Shown: positions 1 through 13,973, counted from the first letter of the stretch. The stretch: 64,000 bases of DNA from Thamnaconus septentrionalis (GCA_009823395.1 CM020512.1:12573405-12637404), one strand, 5' to 3'. Notes: generated from the letters alone by a model not told the origin. Numbers and translations: made by a program.

Positions 1-121
1 TGACGCCACAGCGCTGATCACAGCGCCACCCTGTGGCCACTCTGACAGGGAGGATGAGAGTTTCCTCCCATTGGAGTGTTGTATGTACAAATACAGGTCT
101 TTACTGGCTGAGAGCAGATGG

Positions 122-167
<46 letters not shown>

Positions 168-1466
168 GCCCTCGCCCTCTACCACACGTGTCCTGCTCTG
201 TGTGCTGCAGCAGTTTATGTAAAGTAGGTCATGAGGGCAACACTGAGCATCACAACCTCTGACTGAGAGAAGCAGCTTACGCTCTCTCTCACACACAAAC
301 ACACACTCACACACACTCACTCTCTCTCACACACAAACACACACTCACACACACTCACTCTCTCTCACACACAAACACACACCCTATTTGAGAGGTTTTG
401 CTCCGACTCGTCGCTGTTGTTGCGTTTTTGGAGATTTATTGTGAATTTGTTCTTCATGACGCAAAGTAACATTACAAGGGGAAATAAAGCTAACTTCCTG
501 TCTAAGACCCGCCCCCTCCCCTTCCCTCCACGCCTGTTTCTGGCCCCTTGACTTGCGCCCTCAACTCGCTCGCCGTCGTCTTAGTCAGGCAGTGTCGCAG
601 TTGCACCCTTTGGCCACTAGGGACGGACGTCGTAGCTGGAGCTTGTCGACTGTTAGCCCGCTGGTTGTTGCCGCGCTGTTGTCGCATGGCGTTTGTAAAT
701 TGGCGGCAACACGTTGTGCTGTGATTTGCTGATCGTTCTGTACGCCCCCCCCCGCCCCAATACCCTCCTTCCCCCTCCCACCTATCCCCTCCATCCATAA
801 TCCATTTTCCTCAAGGTTGCAGCAGGAGCAGCAGAGGGGGGGGTGGTGGGGGAGGGGGAGGAGGAGGAGGAGGAGGACATGGATGGGGGATGGGGGGAGG
901 GGGATGGGGAGCAGCAGCCAGGAGAGAGCGACTGGACGAAGGAGCGCTGACGCGATTCTGCATTAAGAGGGATGAAGAAAGTGTAAAAAAGAGAATTTGA
1001 TTTAAGAAAAAAAAAAAAGTGGCAAGCGGCAATTAAATATAAGCTTTGCAATAATAGTAGTAATGACAAGATCAGTGAAATAGTAATAATTGTAGTAGTG
1101 GTACGAATAACAATAGTGCAATAGTGCAGTATAGTATTATGAACATAATAATCAATATATTATAATTAGTGACATTATTTATTAATGTAATGTATGTAAT
1201 ATATAATATAATAAAAAAAAGACAATACAAAATTTACGGCAAGAGATCAACGATGATGATTGTGAGCGGACCTTCTTCGCCCGTGTTAGCAGGGGCTAGG
1301 GGGTCACACTGAAAGGTCAAAAGGTCACCAGGATGCTTTGGCCACAGGTGGATTCTGGGACAGTTTTAATCAGCACATTTTAATAGTGAAATGATGATTG
1401 ACAACTGAGAGGGAGGGGCATCAGGTGTGTGTGTGTGTGTGTGTGTGTGTGAGTGAGTGAGTTAGT

Positions 1467-1503
<37 letters not shown>

Positions 1504-2134
1504 TGAGCGACTGGAGGGACTCGCTGGCCGGATTACGTGTCATTAAGCAGTGAGATTGATCCGCTGGGCTCCACGCCGCCCCCAGCAGGATTAAGGGTGC
1601 GGCGCGGCCACTGAGACTGAGGCTGCTGCTGCTGCTTGTTGCCATGTGAACACCTGTACCAGCCCTGTCCGACACGGCGCCATCTAGTGGCCGATGCCGC
1701 TGATGATTGTGATTTGTTTTCAGCCAGGTGTGTGATGTCACGGCCAGCGCCTCCTCCTCCTCCCTGTAATTTATTTATTAACGTCCTCCGTCCATCCATC
1801 ACCGCTGACAGACATGAATAATACAGTCCGTTAGGGAAGGGGCAGGGGGTGTGCCGGGGATTTAAAGGGACAGTCTGCCCTAAAATCACTCGCCGGTCGT
1901 CCCTCCGGGACAGCTGCTTCGTCGCTTCTTCAGTTCCCTCACCGTTCCACTGGAGATGTTGTCATCTTTCTTGTGTCTCTCCTGAAGAGCCTCAAGGCCG
2001 CATGTAAATAATGATAACAGTCAGAATAATAATGGTTATAATCAGAATAATATTAATAATAAACATAACGTCATGAGTCGTTAATGTGACAATTAGAGGC
2101 TGGCAACTAGACACACCCTCCTGTAAACCAGAGA

Positions 2135-2285
2135 ACTGACTGACTGACTGACTGATTGACTGACTCTCTGTCTGTCTGTCTGTCAGACTGATTGACTGAC
2201 TGTCTGTTTGTCTGACTGACTGATTGTCTGTCTGTGTGTCTGAATGACTTACTGACCGTTTGTCTGACTGACTGACTGACTGACC
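2135..2285. repeat. TGAC/TGTC tetranucleotide repeat region
   Basis: Imperfect alternating runs of GACT, GATT and GTCT units. It is low-complexity sequence, with no coding evidence. Confidence 0.8.
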
Positions 2286-2509
2286 TACAGGAAGTGATGT
2301 CATGGATGTTGGCCTGTCCCTGTCCTGAGGGCGGAGTCAGATGACCTGCGAGTCAGCGTATTCATCCTAGCCCCGCCCCCTCGCCATAGCATCCCAGCAG
2401 AGAGGAGGGAGGAGTGGGTGAAAGGGCATCGCTTGAGTGTGTGTGCGTGTGACAGTTCAGGGTCAACAGAATACAGTGGTTCAGTCAGCAACACACACAC
2501 AAACATGTC

Positions 2510-2549
<40 letters not shown>

Positions 2550-3084
2550 ATCACTCTGAAGCTTCGTCAGGTCCGTTCAGGGTCTGAGCGGCTGTGATTG
2601 GCCGCTGTGTTTTTTTGTCACCTTTAGACTCATCCGAACACGACTGGTTCTGCTCCAGGAAGTTAAGATCCATCCTAGTTGATCCCATCTCCTTCCTGCT
2701 CCACCCTCAGCGATTGGCCGGATGACGCTGCAGCGTAAAGGTGCTGCAGGGTTCAGGTCCACAAGAGGAAGTCCCTGATTTCAGAATTCAGACTCGTAAG
2801 AAAGTGAAACCAGGAGGGGTGTTGCTATGACGATGTCAGTGAGGGTGTGTGTGTGTGTGTGTGTGTAGAGGGAGTGGTTGGGGTGGGGAGGGGGGTTCTA
2901 GCAGGCAGCTCGTGCTGCGTCTTACTGGGATAATCCAGTCTAATCCGCGCCTCACCCCGCCCCTCCCCCAGGATGGCAGGCCAGGGCGGAGTGAAGGAAT
3001 TAGCATCTGTTAGCGCTCCTGCTCAGGTTAGCTCCCCGCCCCTCCCCCTCCCGCGCCCATCCTTCACCTTCCACACTGGTGTTA

Positions 3085-3139
<55 letters not shown>

Positions 3140-3294
3140 TTGTACTAACATGAATTTGATGAACCAATCGGAACCGCTGTGAAGGCCTGTGACGTTTCAT
3201 GTTGGTGACATTTTTGATGCGGCAACACACTGTGAGACATGAAGGTCAGGACACCTCTGTTCTCCTGGGGTTCAACGCACTCACAGATGCACAC

Positions 3295-3348
<54 letters not shown>

Positions 3349-3462
3349 TAACCTGCATGTCTGAAGCTGCACCTTAAGGATTCACAGCTGAGATGCCACC
3401 AGTAGTCTGGCTTTCAGGCTATGTTGTCATCAGAGCACCCTGGTGGCCGCACGGATCAACTG

Positions 3463-3531
<69 letters not shown>

Positions 3532-3647
3532 TGGCTTGTTGCCGGGTCAGCTGATGCAGCAGGTTCCTGCCCTTCCCCTCCCATTGCATTGTGGGTTGGA
3601 TGATGATGATGATGGACTGTCAACGTCTCAGAGAGCTGTCCCACTTC

Positions 3648-3679
<32 letters not shown>

Positions 3680-4496
3680 ATCCGTGTGCGTATGTGTTAG
3701 TGCTTGACGTTTGTTGCCCCCTGAACCACCAGGCGCTCCCCCTGGTGGTTGAATGATTGAATGGAGAACTGCTGCCTGCCGTAAATACAGCAAATGCTGT
3801 CTTTGCATCACAGCCACTGCGCCCTCAGGTGCAGGCTGGAGGCGCGGGTCAAAGGTCAGAGTTCATAGGTCACCGCGGACTCCTCGATAGTAGGTTAGCC
3901 GCTAACGGGACGCTCGGAGGGGTGAGGTTGGTCGTCAATCTCCATGGCTGACAGTTTTACTGGCCGACTGGCTGAGCTGCAGCCAATCGGCTTGCAGCAG
4001 TTATACGTTATTAGATGTTGTTTGATTGGCTTCTGGCTGTGGCTTGCCCCCCACCCCCCTCCCACCCCACGTTTCCTGCTTTCCAGTGAGCAGGAAGTGA
4101 TGAAACGGGTCTTTGTTTTCACTGCTGGGATGAAGGTGAGGGTCATATGACCATGTGGAGGCGGATGGGTGTGCAGGGGAGGGGGGGCGGTGGAGGAGCG
4201 TACGCCCATGCGTGTGTGTGTGTGTGTGTGTGTGTGAAAGAGAGAACGACTCTCCTCGTGGCTCGCCCCATTCTTCCTCCCCCATGCGCTCTCCACCCCT
4301 CCCCCTGCTCTCCATCTCTCACCCCTCCCACTCCCACCCCGACCTCTTTCCTTTGCATGGTTGCTCCCCCCCACCCCCCACACACACCCTTCCATGCAGT
4401 GGTTTGGGCTCCGCCCTCCCTCCCTCACTCCCTCATCCCCTGAACAACAGTCAATATCTTCCTCCCTTGCTCTCTCGCTCTTCCCCCCCTTCCCCT

Positions 4497-4532
<36 letters not shown>

Positions 4533-4561
4533 ATGCAGCAGGAAGCTGCACGTTGACCCAC

Positions 4562-4613
<52 letters not shown>

Positions 4614-4929
4614 TCACTTATTTATCCCGATGAACCAGTCCCAACACTGAACCCTGCTACAGCTCATCCGCCGACGAGCACAAAACCATGAGACAGTGGA
4701 GGGGGAGGAGTAAACAGTGTGTGATATGAACATGTCTTGCCTCACAATTGTTGTTGTCGTTAGCCTGCAACTATTAGCCTGAACCTGCTAGGCACTGACA
4801 GGCATTGACTGACCTTGGCTGGTTGTGGGCGGGCCTGACTCAGGGCGGAGCCGTGCTGCAGGGCGTGTTATTGTCTGCAGACACTTTAATCAAACCTCTG
4901 CCATGTCCCCCTCCCCACACTTTTGTTCC

Positions 4930-5605
4930 GCCCCCTCCTCATCCCTAATAATCAGCATCACTATCGTCATCACCATCTCCATCATCATCACCATCATCAC
5001 CACCACTACCATCATCATCACCATTATCTTCATCATGATCATTATCATCATCACCATCATTTTCATCATCATCATCATCATCATCACCATCACCATCACC
5101 ATCATCATTACCATCATCATCATCATCATCATCACCATCATCTTCACCACCACTATCATCATCACATCCTCTTCATCATCATCATCATTATCACCATCAT
5201 CATCATCATCTTCACCACCACCATCAGCATTATCATCATCAGGTCAAACAGGAAGTCAGGCTACTTCATGTTTGTCTGCAATCGAAACAAAACCAGCCTC
5301 ACTAGAAAGGAAAACCTCTGATTGGCTTCTGGAAGGTGGACCAGGATGTAGCTGCAGAATGAGGGAAACCTGCCCCCTGCTGGTTGGGTTGGGTTGGGCT
5401 AGTCTCTGTCTTTTGTGTTTGTCAGTCATATGACAGCTGTTGCGTGTTTCACTGAGACGCCACAGTGTCTCAGTTTGAATCACATGGCTGTCGCAGTCAC
5501 ATGGCGCCACAGTGGACACCACACACTTTCACACAGACACAGGAAGTGTTTGAAGAACCAGCCACTGCAATCCTTTTGTCTATAGAGCAATCCTCAGTCT
5601 GCTCC

Positions 5606-5647
<42 letters not shown>

Positions 5648-5759
5648 CCATCATCACCATCACCATCATCATCATCATCATCATCACCATTATCACCATC
5701 ACCATCATCACCACCATCACCACAATCATCATCATCCTCATCACATCACCATTATCAAC

Positions 5760-5793
<34 letters not shown>

Positions 5794-5891
5794 CCACCAT
5801 CATCATCATCACCACCACCACCACCATCATCATCATCACCACCACCACCATCATCATCATCATCACCACCACCACCACCATCATCATCATC

Positions 5892-5922
<31 letters not shown>

Positions 5923-6090
5923 CCACCACCATCATCATCATCATCACCACCACCACCATCATCATCATCACCACCACCACCACCATCATCACAATCATCA
6001 TCATCATCATCACATCACCATTATCAACACCACCACCATCACCATCATCATTATCACATCTCCATCATCATCATCATCATCGTCTTCGTC
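4930..6090. repeat. (CAT)n/(CAC)n trinucleotide microsatellite, two blocks
   Basis: Two long imperfect CAT/CAC blocks (about 4960-5240 and 5605-6090) are separated by about 350 bp of unique sequence. On the + strand they read as poly-His, poly-Ser or poly-Ile frames, and on the - strand as poly-Met/Val, so the long open frames over them come from composition. The second block ends about 130 bp before the splice acceptor at 6221-6222. Confidence 0.9.
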
Positions 6091-6222
6091 ATCCTCATCC
6101 TGGGTCTCAATGAGATTTTTAACCTGTATAAATAAAGGCCAATAAAAGTAAATAAATAAATAAATAGGAAGTGTCTGTATGTCATCTAATGGCCCTGCTG
6201 CTGTTTCTCCTGTGTCCGGCAG

Positions 6223-7637
6223 AGGATTCGTCATCAGAGAGTGGGAGTGGCCACGGCCTGCCGGTGTTGACCCCACCCTCCTCCGCTGTGATGGACGGCT
6301 CTGCGCTCAGAGAGGCCGAGGTCGTCAACGGCAACGGTGGCGGTGGCGGTGGCAGCGCCCCGCTGGACTTCAGCACGCCCACCTCCTCGTCCTCGTCGTC
6401 CGAGGACCAGCAGGCCGGCCTGGTGGACCCACCCATCAGCCTGGTGGACCCGCCAATCAACCTGGTGGACCCGCCCCCTCAGCGGCTCCACCTGCCCGTC
6501 ACTGTGTCGGCGGCGGCGGCCGCGCTGCTCGGCGCTCTGCACCCCAACGTGCCCGAGGAGCTGCGGAGGAAGTACCCGCTGGCCGCCAAGCCCCCCATCA
6601 CACACACGCACGCACACACACACCCGGCGCTGCCGCTGCCGCACACACACGCACACGCGCTGCACACACACAGTGCGCACGCCCCCGGCACGCACACGTC
6701 CCTGCCGCACACGCACGTCGCAGAGCTGCGGCTGGACCGAGACAGCAGGGAGACCCCTGGGGGCAAGGTGAGACACCAACACACACACACACACACATAC
6801 ACACAGACCACACACTAGTACGGCCCTTGAAGCTTTTTAATCCGGCCTGCCGAACTTGAAGAAATTACTGTATATTAATAGTAAGTAAGTCATAAAATAG
6901 CTGTATTTTATAATTTTTGTCAGTGTTTTAAGCTAAAAAGCGTGGGGCTTCAAAAACAGTGATTTTGTTGGAATTTTGCTTTTGTTCATTTTCAATTGAC
7001 ATTAAAGCACATGTCGGCCAACGGCCAATGTTTGTTCCTCCTGTGTGTCCCAGTCGCCTCCCTACAGTTCTGGCGGCAGCTACGACAGCGTGAAGATGGA
7101 CCTGGGTGCAGAAGATCTGTCGGTGGGCCGGCAGTGTTCAGCTGCCGCCGCCGCTGCAGCCGCCGCCGCCGCCGATGACGACGACGACGAGCACGACGAG
7201 CACGACGACAACGACAAGATCAACGAAGCCGAGGGAGTCGACCCCGAGCGACTCAAGGCCTTCAACGTGAGTCTCGGTGGAGGTCCCCTTGGAGGGGGGT
7301 CGTCTCACCATTAGGGGGCGCTGTTGTTTGTTTGCAGTCTGACTGCCGCGTTTCTCTTCCGCCCGCAGATGTTTGTGCGTCTGTTTGTGGACGAGAACCT
7401 GGACCGCATGGTGCCCATATCCAAGCAGCCCAAGGAGAAGATCCAGGCCATCATCGAGTCGTGCAGCCGGCAGTTCCCAGAGTTCCAGGAACGAGCTCGC
7501 AAACGCATCCGCACCTACCTCAAGTCCTGCCGCCGCATGAAGAAGAACGGCATGGAGGTCAGCGAGGGGGCGGGGCAGGATGTGAATGAATGTAAACTAG
7601 ACATGACTATTATCAAAAAAACTCAAATATATATACA

Positions 7638-7728
<91 letters not shown>

Positions 7729-7770
7729 CATGCATACATACATATATATGTATGTATGTATTTTTGTGTG

Positions 7771-7822
<52 letters not shown>

Positions 7823-9441
7823 TATATATGTTATTTTTTTAACCTAACATTTATTATAATTTAGTTATCAGGTGATTCTCGGTTCATGGCGTCTCACTGC
7901 TTGTTTGTATGTGTTTTGTTCGCTATCTCTTTGCAATGAAAAAAATTTTTGACAGGGAATCAATCGTATGCCTCTCCTGCCCCCTGGTGGTCACAGTTGT
8001 TAAGTATCAGCAGGCTGTTGGATCCACTTCCTGTCGCGACCTTTTCTGTCTCTGTTTTCTGTCTCCATTTTTTCTGTTTTATTGCCTCTCTGCTGGTTGA
8101 TGTGAAGCTGATTTCCTGCCCTGGTTTCCACTTCCTGTCGCCGCCCTGCTTCTTCTTCTACTTCTTCTCCTCATCCGTCTGTCAAACTGTCACTGCCGTT
8201 TACAGCTTTTTCCATTTGAAAGTTTCTTGTTTCCTGTTTAGGAGCGTTTTTAATTCACATGTCCCCCCCGTCTCCTGTCTCATCCTCCTCCTTCTTCTCC
8301 TCCTTTTCCTCCTAACCTTCTCCTCCTCCTCCTCCTTCTGCTCCTCCTTGTCCTCCTTCTCCTTCTCCCCCACTACCTACTTCCCCCCCTCCTCCTCCTC
8401 TTCGTCCCCCAACTCCTCCTCCTCCCTCACCTCCTCCCCCTCCTCCTCCTCCTCCAGACTCGGCCGACGCCCCCTCACCTCACCTCCGCCATGGCCGAGA
8501 ACATCCTGGCGGCCGCCTGCGAGAGCGAATCGCGCAACGCCGCCAAGCGGATGAGGATGGAAGTATACCACGTACGTCCGCTCCTCCCGCTCCTGGTGAA
8601 GTCTCCGCCCACCCGTGTGGGAGTCGAGGACGCCCGCTCACTTCCTGTTTCCTCCTCCAGGATGATCAGATCTTCCTGGAGAAGCCCTCCAGCGGTGGTG
8701 GTGGTGGTGGTGGAGGTGGAGGTGGTGGAGGCAGCGGTGTACGGGAGCCACCCTCCTTGGCTCACTCCGCCTACTCGCTGGCGGCCTCCGCCTTCTCCTC
8801 GCAGGACAGCCCCCTCTACATCAACGGCGCCGGGCTCAGCTACGCCTACCGCGGCTACCCGGGCCTCGCCGCCACCATGCAGCACCCGGTGTCCCTGACC
8901 ACTGCAGCCGCCGCCCAGAGCAACGGTGAGAAGCAGAGGCTGTCTTAGCTTAATAACAACATAATTGAAGTGATTGAAGACACAAACGAGATGGTTTTGA
9001 AAGTGAGTTTAGTTTTCATTTTTTTCGGTTTTGGTTACCCACCTCATAGGAGAAAAAGCTATATCATGGGATATGAAGAAAACGTGTGCTTTAATGTCAA
9101 TTGAAAATGAACCAAAAGCAAAGTGACAACAAAATCAGTCCCTCACTGTCTCCCTCTCTCTCCCCCTCACAGGTCCCACTGACCTCAGCATGAAGTCTCT
9201 CTCCTCTGCCAACATGTCCAACTCCTCCTTCTCCGCCGCCTCGGCCAACAGCCTGGGCGGGCGGGGCGGCGGCGGTGGAGGGGGCGGGGCCGGAGGTGCC
9301 GGAGGGGGCGGGGCCTCCACCCAGCTCAGCCAACCGGAGATCACGGCCGTGCGCCAGCTGATCGCCGGCTACCGGGAGTCGGCCGCCTTCCTGCTCCGCT
9401 CGGCCGACGAGCTGGAGAACCTCATCTTGCAGCAGAACTGA
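6223..9441 (+). CDS. nol4l: Nucleolar protein 4-like (NOL4/NOL4L family), 3' six exons
   Basis: Exons at 6223-6767, 7054-7266, 7369-7557, 8458-8571, 8661-8925 and 9173-9441 all have GT-AG introns and agreeing phase. They give about 530 residues, with the 5' end missing. Recognisable family blocks are an opening DSSSESGSG, then [12 protein letters not shown], an acidic D/E/H tract, the core [20 protein letters not shown] through [44 protein letters not shown], and the terminal [20 protein letters not shown]. These are diagnostic of NOL4/NOL4L nuclear proteins, whose molecular role is poorly known. I prefer NOL4L over NOL4 because the neighbouring genes are human chromosome 20 orthologues. A fish a/b paralogue cannot be assigned. 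Oddities are His/Thr-rich, poly-Ala and poly-Gly tracts in the coding sequence. Confidence 0.9.
6598..6720 (+). repeat. CA/CACG microsatellite-like tract inside nol4l coding exon
   Basis: Within the first visible nol4l exon the sequence is rich in CACACACG units and is read in frame as His-Thr and His-Ala repeats, interrupted by Pro and Leu. The frame stays open across it and resumes ordinary sequence (AELRLDRDS), so this looks like a coding microsatellite expansion. I do not recall it in mammalian NOL4L. Confidence 0.7.
6815..7025. mobile_element. hAT-like MITE fragment (family A) in nol4l intron
   Basis: The segment starting near 'cggcccttgaagctttttaa' shares phrases with copies at 14284-14880, 18549-19121, 28104-28490 and 49258-49331: 'aatccggcctg', 'cttgaagaaatta' and 'agtaagtcataaaa'. 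A second fragment of the family ('acccacctcatagga', 'tatcatggga', 'acaaaatcagt') lies in the last nol4l intron at about 9025-9140. It is non-coding. Confidence 0.65.
7629..7828. repeat. (AT)n microsatellite in nol4l intron
   Basis: Almost pure TA repeat in two blocks (about 7629-7722 and 7778-7828) around a short TATG/CATA-rich centre. The Ile-Tyr open frames here are artefacts. Confidence 0.95.
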
Positions 9442-9456
9442 GCTCGCGCATGCACG

Positions 9457-9519
<63 letters not shown>

Positions 9520-10020
9520 GCACACACCTCGCAGCCCCTCCTCCCCACAATCAGCCGTAGTTCTGTGCTGTGGAATGCTCCCTCCTCCTAAGAACCCCGG
9601 ACGGAGTGTTCTGATTGGCCGATCCCGTTGTCCTGCAATCATAAGAACCTCCTGGATTTTCAAAGTGATTCGAAAGATTTTTTTCAGGGGGGGGGTGCGG
9701 AGTCAATTGGAATTTATTTTTTTTACTATTTTTTCCTGACTGAGAGACAACGAAAGAAAAGTTTGACTCGTCTTTAAAAAGAAAAGAAAAGCCACTCTGA
9801 TAAAAAAAAGTGACTCCTGGAGGAGTAAAAAAAAAAAAGAAAAAAGAGGAGATGATTCTGTTTTGTGCTCGCTTGTATATAAAGCTGTGTGTATCCTGAA
9901 GCTCCGCCCACCCTCCCCTCCTCGCCACACCGGCGGTTTACCCAGGGAGCAACCTGCTAACTTATGCATCAAAAACGCCATGACGACCGCCAGGAATACC
10001 TCAGATCTCACACACACACG

Positions 10021-10051
<31 letters not shown>

Positions 10052-10174
10052 GCCCCTTTACTTTTCAAAGCATTTGAAGAAACTGATGTCGTGGTGCGTT
10101 TGTGTGCTGCTGTAAATAATCACTTCATCTTGAAACTCAATCAGACCTCCTGGAAGAGGAGTGAGTGAGTGAGT

Positions 10175-10220
<46 letters not shown>

Positions 10221-12324
10221 CGCGTGTGAGTGTGTGTATGTGGGAGGTGTGTACTTGTTGACTACTAGTGATTTTACCTCCCGCTTTTGTCTTTTTACGA
10301 ATATAACGCCAACGAGACCTCAGCTTTGCTCTGTTTAGCCCCTCCCCTTCCTCCTCCTCCTCCTCTGCCTCCTTTTCCTCCCCCTCCTCCTTCTTCCCTT
10401 CCTCCTCCTTCTTCCCTTCTTCTTCTTCTTCATTGGACCTACTCTTCGTCTCCTCGTGGACCTACTTCTCCCCGTCCGGGTGTGCTCCCTCTGTTCGACG
10501 GCCATTCTTGTTATATATTTATGATGAACTTGCTGCTATTTTAACAAAACAAAACAAAAAAAAAAAAAAAAGGACCTTCTGCCATCGACCTGAAACCTCA
10601 ACACAGCCGGGCGGGTCACTGCAGCGCCCCCTACAGGAACCTCCTGCCACCGCCAAAACCCCAACAGAGCCAGGTTCAGCAGCAGCCGTGGCAGGGAGTG
10701 GCCTCTCTTGTTTCTGCCTCGCAGGGCTGCGCCCACCTCTTGGCCTGTGACCTCTTTACATGTCTTCTGTTTTTTTTTTTTCTGCTTCTGCCCTCTTGGG
10801 CGCGCCAGAGAGGCGTCTCTGATGGTCCGAATCTCTGTGGTCAGTTTCTTTTTACTTACTTTCAGCCAGTGTGTGGACTTATTGCTGTAACACCACTTAC
10901 CACTTAAGCATTGTTTTTTTTTTTAATGTGAATGAATCTCACAAGCCTGATTGGCCTTCTCATTCGTTAAGGAGCAGTCTGGCAGTTTCTCTAATGTGTC
11001 AGCCTGTGTTGTGTGTTAGCCTGGCATCATCCGCTGGTACGCGACGATCGTTGGATTTTTGATTGGTTGTGATTTTTGTTTTCTACCTCTCCATGTCATC
11101 AGACATGCTAAGATAACTAGCCGTTATCTACTGTTCATTTTTGTTTAGCAGAGACGAAAGTGTTCCTTAGAAACGTCTCTGCAGAGCTCCATTTGTCTCG
11201 TTCACGTTCTCAGATCACGTTTTGAGGGGGGTGGGGCTTGTGTAAGTATGTGCATGTTTTACCATGGGAGGCGCCCCCCAGTGGAGGACATGTAATGTTG
11301 TGATTTTTGTTTTGTTTTTTTTTGTTTTTTTGCGATGCTGCTGATAATCTTGCTAACTCAAAAAAAAAAAAAAAAACTTCTTTAAAAACCCCCATTTCAG
11401 CCTGTGAGCAACGTCACAACCTTTTTGGGGTCGAATTTCAAATTTGTTCAGCTAAAAAGAAAAACAAAAAAGTAAATCAAATCATTTGTTCATTTTTGTA
11501 GCTGTGTTGTAAATTTTCTTGGATAACTCCAAGACGTGAGGAGAAATATGCAAAAATGACGACAACAACAACTACAACACGCGAGTGGGCGGCGTGATGA
11601 TGTCATCAGTGAGAAATTGTTTTGGGGTCGCTTCTTTTCATTTGGCTTAAAATATGAATCAAACTGTACAATCAAATTACCCCTTTTAGTCGTTTTTCCC
11701 GTTTTAATTTCTGAATCTATTTTGTTAGATTCCCTCAGTCCCCCCCAACCCCCTCACACACACACACACACACTTGACTCACTGTGCTTGACGTTCTGTT
11801 GGGAAAGTTGGCCTGAAATTTCGACTCTTTTTGGTCCGCTTTGGTTCGTCAGAAGTTCGTCGTTGGTTGGTTGTTTGGTTGGTTGGTTGGTTGTCGGTTC
11901 CTGTCGGCCGACGCTGAGCTCATCCTGGAAACAGACTTACTTCTTCTTTACGTGATAATCATTATTGTAGTTAGACCGAGATGGGTGGGGTCCGTGTTTA
12001 AGGTCTGACTTTACTTCAGAGCATCAGAGAGAGAAAAACAAGCAGCAGACAATCTGTAATTTGTTCACTTTGAACTTTATTTTATTTATTTATTATTTTA
12101 TTTCATTTATTTTTTTCCTAATCCTTGCGACGCGTTTTAATTTTCATATAAATGTTGTGTTTTTGGCAACCAAGATTTTTGTACAGTATTTCCAACAGCG
12201 CCTCCTTCACTACTGCACATTCCAGAACACGAGAGCCGACCAGCGTCACTGCAAATTTCAAACTTGTACCTCCTTTTTTGCTAGATTTTGTGAAGAAGAA
12301 GACAAAATGATTTGTGTTTTGTAT

Positions 12325-12479
12325 GAGTCACTTCTTGGAGATTCACTGAAGCTTGGAGTCACTTCCTGGAGATTCAGTGGATCTTCGAGTCATTTCCCGG
12401 AGATTCACTGAATTTTGGAGTCACTTCCTGGAGATTCAGTGAATCTTGGAGTCACTTCCTGGAGATTCAGTAGATCTTC
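12325..12479 (+). repeat. Five-copy 31-bp tandem array
   Basis: Five consecutive 31-base units, each starting GAGTCACTTCCTGGAGATTC or a near variant. They run without indels from 12325 to 12479 and differ by a few substitutions. The array lies in the probable nol4l 3' UTR. Confidence 0.9.
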
Positions 12480-12935
12480 ACCCGTTTTGTTGTCTGTGTT
12501 TTTCATTCACCTGAACTCAGTCCAGTGTCTCCAACACGAGTCCCACCTCCTGGTTGTGTCAATCGGGAAGATTGACAGCTGTTACAGCGGCTGTGATTGG
12601 TGGAGACACGTCACCTGGTGCTGCAATTCTGGTTGGCTCTCTGGTCACGTGACCTCCAGAACCACCTCAGCTCAGAAACGGACCTCTTGTTAGTTTTTCT
12701 TCTCAAGACGGAAAGCGAAGCCACTTCCGTCCGAGTGGGCGGAGCCACCACCACCCCCTACTAACCCCACCCCTGCTGTCTCTTTTTTTATTTTTATCTC
12801 CGCAGTGCTTCAGATTGTGTTGGGCCGCTCTGATTGGTCCGCCTGGTGGTGATCTCACTCAGTGGAAGTGTGATGTTTACATGTACAGATTCTCTCTGTT
12901 CAGGATTTATGTTGGTTATCCCCACCCTCAGCACA

Positions 12936-12987
<52 letters not shown>

Positions 12988-13973
12988 AACTCGCCGAAGT
13001 CAAACACTGACGCCTCATGTCTTTTTTTTCACCCCCGGCCTCTGACTTTTTTCTGTTTTACTTTGTTTTTTTCATTTCTGCACTGTGTCACAAAATGCCT
13101 TGTTAGCTCCCGGCTAACGCTAACAGCTAGCTCGCGGTCATCAAGTCGTCTGCTTTCCTTTTTTCGCTGCTAAAAAAAATAGGGGGGTTCGTGTCCGGAT
13201 GATTGTGTTTTCATCTTTTTTGAACTCGGGGAGGCGGGAGATTAGCTCATTTGTCCTGACCTTTGACCTTTGACCTCCGGGCTAACTCCACAGCGCACAG
13301 AATCAGAGCGGGTGGGGCGGAGACAATTCCTCAGCGAATAAAAAGCCATGACGGAGCCCGAGGGGGGCGGAGCTCTACTCGTACATTATTATTATTTGGA
13401 AGTTGGAACCTCAGGAAACACGAAAAAACCACGATGGACGCCACTTTTTGTACAAACACGCCCGCCCTGAAGCCCCTCCCTACACCCTGCAGCCCCCGCC
13501 CCCCTCCCCAAACCACTCCCTCATCCCCCCTTTGATACCACATCAGTTCTGTCGGAAGTTCTTTTTATATCTATTGTGTTTACGACGATATTATAACCGT
13601 GGCTACCTTTTTCTCCCACTTCCTGTGGCTGAATATTTGATTCTTTCAAACAAGTGTTGTTGGTCTTTGTGAAGCGACTGAACCGACCAAGAAGAGAAAA
13701 GACAAACAAAGTTCTCTTGTTATTTTTTCTCGTCGGAGCGGTCGGTCGGTCGGTCAGTTGGTCGGTCGGGCCGACCACCAGAACATATCACTCTGAGCTT
13801 TCTTCTCCTGTGTGACGTCACCGCTGACGCTGAAAAATGTTTTTTTCTGGGACTTTGAATCGTTCAAAAAAAGAAAAGAAAAAAAGAACAAGAAAATGTG
13901 ACCATTTGGTTTCTGTTTGTTTGTTTGTTTGTTTGTTTGTTTGTTTTCTCCCGAGCTGTTTGTCACAGAGCTA

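Larger units (their letters stand above)
1..6222. other. Upstream intron/flank of nol4l, simple-repeat rich
   Basis: No exon was recognised here. The exon at 6223 opens with two bases completing a split codon, so at least one coding exon lies further upstream, here unrecognised or outside the window. The interval holds many CA/GT tracts (about 123-165, 1421-1502, 2517-2546, 3090-3137, 3300-3345, 3465-3529, 3650-3678, 4214-4238, 4565-4611), a CT tract (4499-4528), a TGAC/TGTC tetranucleotide region (2135-2285) and two (CAT)n blocks. Open frames in these tracts are repeat artefacts. The intron assignment is an inference. Confidence 0.5.

Noticed and set aside
5465..6145. 226-codon poly-Ser/poly-His open frame
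   Set aside because: It is entirely a (CAT)n/(CAC)n microsatellite. The same tract is open in several frames on both strands, and no splice or homology support exists.
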